From Palsa-1447 sp964414785 (GTDB taxonomy: Bacteria; Verrucomicrobiota; Verrucomicrobiia; Opitutales; Opitutaceae), in NCBI GenBank assembly GCA_964414785.1, contig CAYPXZ010000004.1, positions 1 to 64,000 on the forward strand: a stretch of 64,000 nucleotides of DNA, in the 5' to 3' direction. The position numbers and the translations under genes were made by a program. Positions 62,334-64,000 of the stretch are shown here, one piece after another (the stretch's first letter is position 1; each line of letters starts with the position of its first letter). The notes below the pieces were generated by a model that ran no database searches, had not been told where the DNA came from, and worked only from the letters and a program-made list of their open reading frames with translations.

Positions 62334-63476
62334 ATGAAGACCCTTCGCCTTGGCATCATCGGCGGCGGACTCATGGGCAAGGAGACCGCCTCGGCCCTGG
62401 CGCGCTGGTGCAACCTCGAGGACGTCGGCGTCCACGCCGAGCTGACTGCGGTCTGCGACCTGCAGCCGCCCGTCCTCGACTGGTTCCGCCGGATCCCGAG
62501 CGTGCGCCTCCACACGGCGCGCGCCGAGGAGCTCCTCGCGTCCCCCGAGGTGGACGCGGTCTACGTCGCGGTGCCCCACCACCTCCACGAGGCCCTCTAT
62601 CTCCAGGTCCTGAGCGCGGGCAAGGACCTGCTCGCGGAGAAGCCGTTCGGCATCGACCTCGCCGCCGCGCGGCGGATCCGGGACGAGGCCCAGAGGCTCA
62701 AGCGATTCGTGAGGTGTTCCTCCGAATTCCCGTTCTGGCCCGGTCCGCAGCGCATCGTCTCCGAGGTCAACGCCGGCAGGTGCGGCCGCCTGATCGAGGT
62801 GCGCAGCGGGTTCCTGCACGCGAGCGACCTGGACCCGACGAAGGCCATCAACTGGAAGCGCCAGGCCCAGTTCTGCGGGCAGGCCGGCGTGATGAACGAC
62901 CTGGGGATGCACGCGGTGCACATCCCCCTCAGGATGGGCTGGAATCCCTCGCACCTCTACGCCCGCCTCCAGAAGATCGTGGAGACGCGGCCCGACGGAA
63001 AGGGGGGCATCGCCCCCTGCGACACGTGGGAGAATGCGCTCCTGGCCGGCGAATTCAGCGGCCCGGGCGGCTTCCCCGTCCCCATCTCGATCGAGACCAA
63101 GCGCGTGGCGCCCGGCGAGACGGACACTTGGTACCTGGAGGTTACGGGGACGCAGGCGAGCTACCGGTTCTCCACGAAGGAGCCGAAGACCCTCTGGGTC
63201 TTCCGCCGCGACAAGGAGCAGTGGTGGCAGAGGACCGACCTCGGGAACACCCCTCCGTTCAGGGTCATCACGCCCGGCATCACAGAATTCGGCTTCTCGG
63301 ACTGCTTCCAGCAGATGATAGCGTCCTTCGCCGCCGAGTGGGCGGGGACACTGAACGGCCGCTTCGGCTGCGTCACGCCCGACGAGGCGGTCTCCTCCCA
63401 CGAGATCTGGGACGCCGCGATCCGCTCCCACGCCACGAAGTCCGTCGTGACGCTTCCCTCACCCTCCAAGTCATGA
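62334..63476 (+). CDS. Gfo/Idh/MocA-family NAD(P)-dependent dehydrogenase
   Basis: A 380-residue oxidoreductase: Rossmann fold at the N-terminus (LGIIGGGLMGKE), the AEKPFG motif with the conserved Lys, and the C-terminal alpha/beta domain with NDLGMHAVHIPLRMG, where the D-x-x-x-H pair is expected to bind the sugar. This family oxidises or reduces sugars, inositols or their derivatives at one carbon. Its stop overlaps the ATG of the next gene. It would provide the redox step of the operon's pathway. Confidence 0.9.
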   Translation: MKTLRLGIIGGGLMGKETASALARWCNLEDVGVHAELTAVCDLQPPVLDWFRRIPSVRLHTARAEELLASPEVDAVYVAVPHHLHEALYLQVLSAGKDLLAEKPFGIDLAAARRIRDEAQRLKRFVRCSSEFPFWPGPQRIVSEVNAGRCGRLIEVRSGFLHASDLDPTKAINWKRQAQFCGQAGVMNDLGMHAVHIPLRMGWNPSHLYARLQKIVETRPDGKGGIAPCDTWENALLAGEFSGPGGFPVPISIETKRVAPGETDTWYLEVTGTQASYRFSTKEPKTLWVFRRDKEQWWQRTDLGNTPPFRVITPGITEFGFSDCFQQMIASFAAEWAGTLNGRFGCVTPDEAVSSHEIWDAAIRSHATKSVVTLPSPSKS

Positions 63477-64000
63477 ATTCGCCTCCCCTGCTCCCCTCCG
63501 ACGGACCCTTGAACGCCGTGGCGCGAGAAATCGTGCCGTTCGCGCCCGCCCGCCACCGCACACGGCTCCTCGTCGTTGCCTGCGGCGTGCGAATCCATTT
63601 TCCCTGGGAGCTCGCCTGCCGCCGGTACGGGCTGGCGGTCGCGGAGGTGCGCGCCGCCGCCCGGGGCCTCCCGGTCGACATCGTCGCGCTGCCGGAGCCC
63701 TTCGAGGATGCGGCCGCCCTCGTGGCCGCCCTCGACGCGGAGCTGGCGGACGGGCTGGCCGGGATCGTCTTCTTCCACGCCGCCTACACGGCCGGAGAGA
63801 TCGGCTCTCACATGGGGCGATGGCTCCTCGACCACCCGATGCCCGTCCTCAGCTGGTCGCACCCGGACCCGGCCGCCGAGCGCAACACCGCGAACAGCCT
63901 CTGCTGCCAGAACTTCATCCTGGGGATGTGGTCCCGCCTCGGGATCCGCTATGCGTGGATGCACGCCCCGATGGACGCCGCGGCGCGACCCCCGCTGGAG
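63473..64000 (+). CDS. Sugar isomerase-like protein, 5' part only
   Basis: A gene that starts with ATG 63473, overlapping the dehydrogenase stop (ATGA), and runs off the window after 176 codons. The visible part has an alpha/beta layered pattern (LLVVACGVRIHFPWELAC, GIVFFHAAYTAGEIGSHMG, MPVLSWSHPDP, NTANSLCCQNFILGMWSRLG) resembling the N-terminal portion of L-fucose/L-arabinose isomerase-like proteins, where a substrate-domain pattern P-V-L-x-W and N-S-L-C-G-x-N recur. The assignment rests on pattern only; catalytic residues are beyond the window. Confidence 0.55.
   Translation, partial: MNSPPLLPSDGPLNAVAREIVPFAPARHRTRLLVVACGVRIHFPWELACRRYGLAVAEVRAAARGLPVDIVALPEPFEDAAALVAALDAELADGLAGIVFFHAAYTAGEIGSHMGRWLLDHPMPVLSWSHPDPAAERNTANSLCCQNFILGMWSRLGIRYAWMHAPMDAAARPPLE

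Noticed and set aside
60160..63476. Phosphonate natural-product cluster (carboxyphosphoenolpyruvate synthase-like enolase)
   Set aside because: No PEP mutase, phosphonopyruvate decarboxylase or related gene is visible; sugar metabolism explains all neighbours better, though the 3' end of the operon is not seen.

Overview
The window is GC-rich, gene-dense Gram-negative chromosome with no mobile elements, CRISPR arrays or RNA genes that I can recognise. The gene repertoire suggests a Verrucomicrobiota member, perhaps near the Opitutae: a planctomycete-type cytochrome c domain, a BBP2-like porin, two large MacB/FtsX-type (ADOP) permeases, MetX-MetW, and TPR, Sel1 and TMTC-like proteins. This placement is an inference from gene content, not from a marker gene.

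Layout. 0-6 kb: metX (3' end)-metW, prmB and a TPR protein, then a PAS hybrid histidine kinase translationally coupled to an LptF/G-type lipopolysaccharide exporter permease. 6-8.5 kb (minus): N-acetyltransferase, arnD and the decarboxylase half of arnA. 8.7-13.7 kb (plus): a complete YbhGFSR-type ABC efflux operon closed by a strong bidirectional terminator. 13.7-19 kb (minus): porin, a PP2C phosphatase-Ser/Thr kinase fusion, and an APC permease with an unusual acidic insertion. 19.4-24.2 kb (minus): arnT-arnB-arnC-arnA(formyltransferase half). Together with 6-8.5 kb, every enzymatic step from UDP-glucuronate to L-Ara4N-modified lipid A is present, but ArnA is two separate genes about 11 kb apart.

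24-36 kb is mostly core metabolism: holA, purB, PPi-type phosphofructokinase, cstA, a membrane cytochrome c, a DsbD-like reductase and an ADOP permease. 36-48 kb is less conserved: a TonB-like protein, DUF1801, several poorly known secreted proteins, a TMTC-like glycosyltransferase with TPRs, a DoxX-like protein, a 2-hydroxyacid dehydrogenase and a PLP decarboxylase. Two genes here have anomalous 5' ends.

48-53 kb is a cluster of small stress-type genes: Sel1 protein, duplicated outer-membrane barrel, lone CheB domain, ferritin-like protein, dodecin, lipoprotein, CsbD and RutE-like nitroreductase. Several share an upstream GGnnAACACCCCAT element set 32-33 bp before a -10-like hexamer, which suggests an undescribed regulon. 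53-58 kb holds a secreted type-B carboxylesterase and a PadR regulator-ADOP permease pair.

58-64 kb is the best candidate for a new pathway: a divergent AraC regulator and a tightly coupled operon of APH-type kinase, enolase paralogue with altered active-site residues, class I aldolase, Gfo/Idh/MocA dehydrogenase and the start of a sugar-isomerase-like gene that runs off the window.
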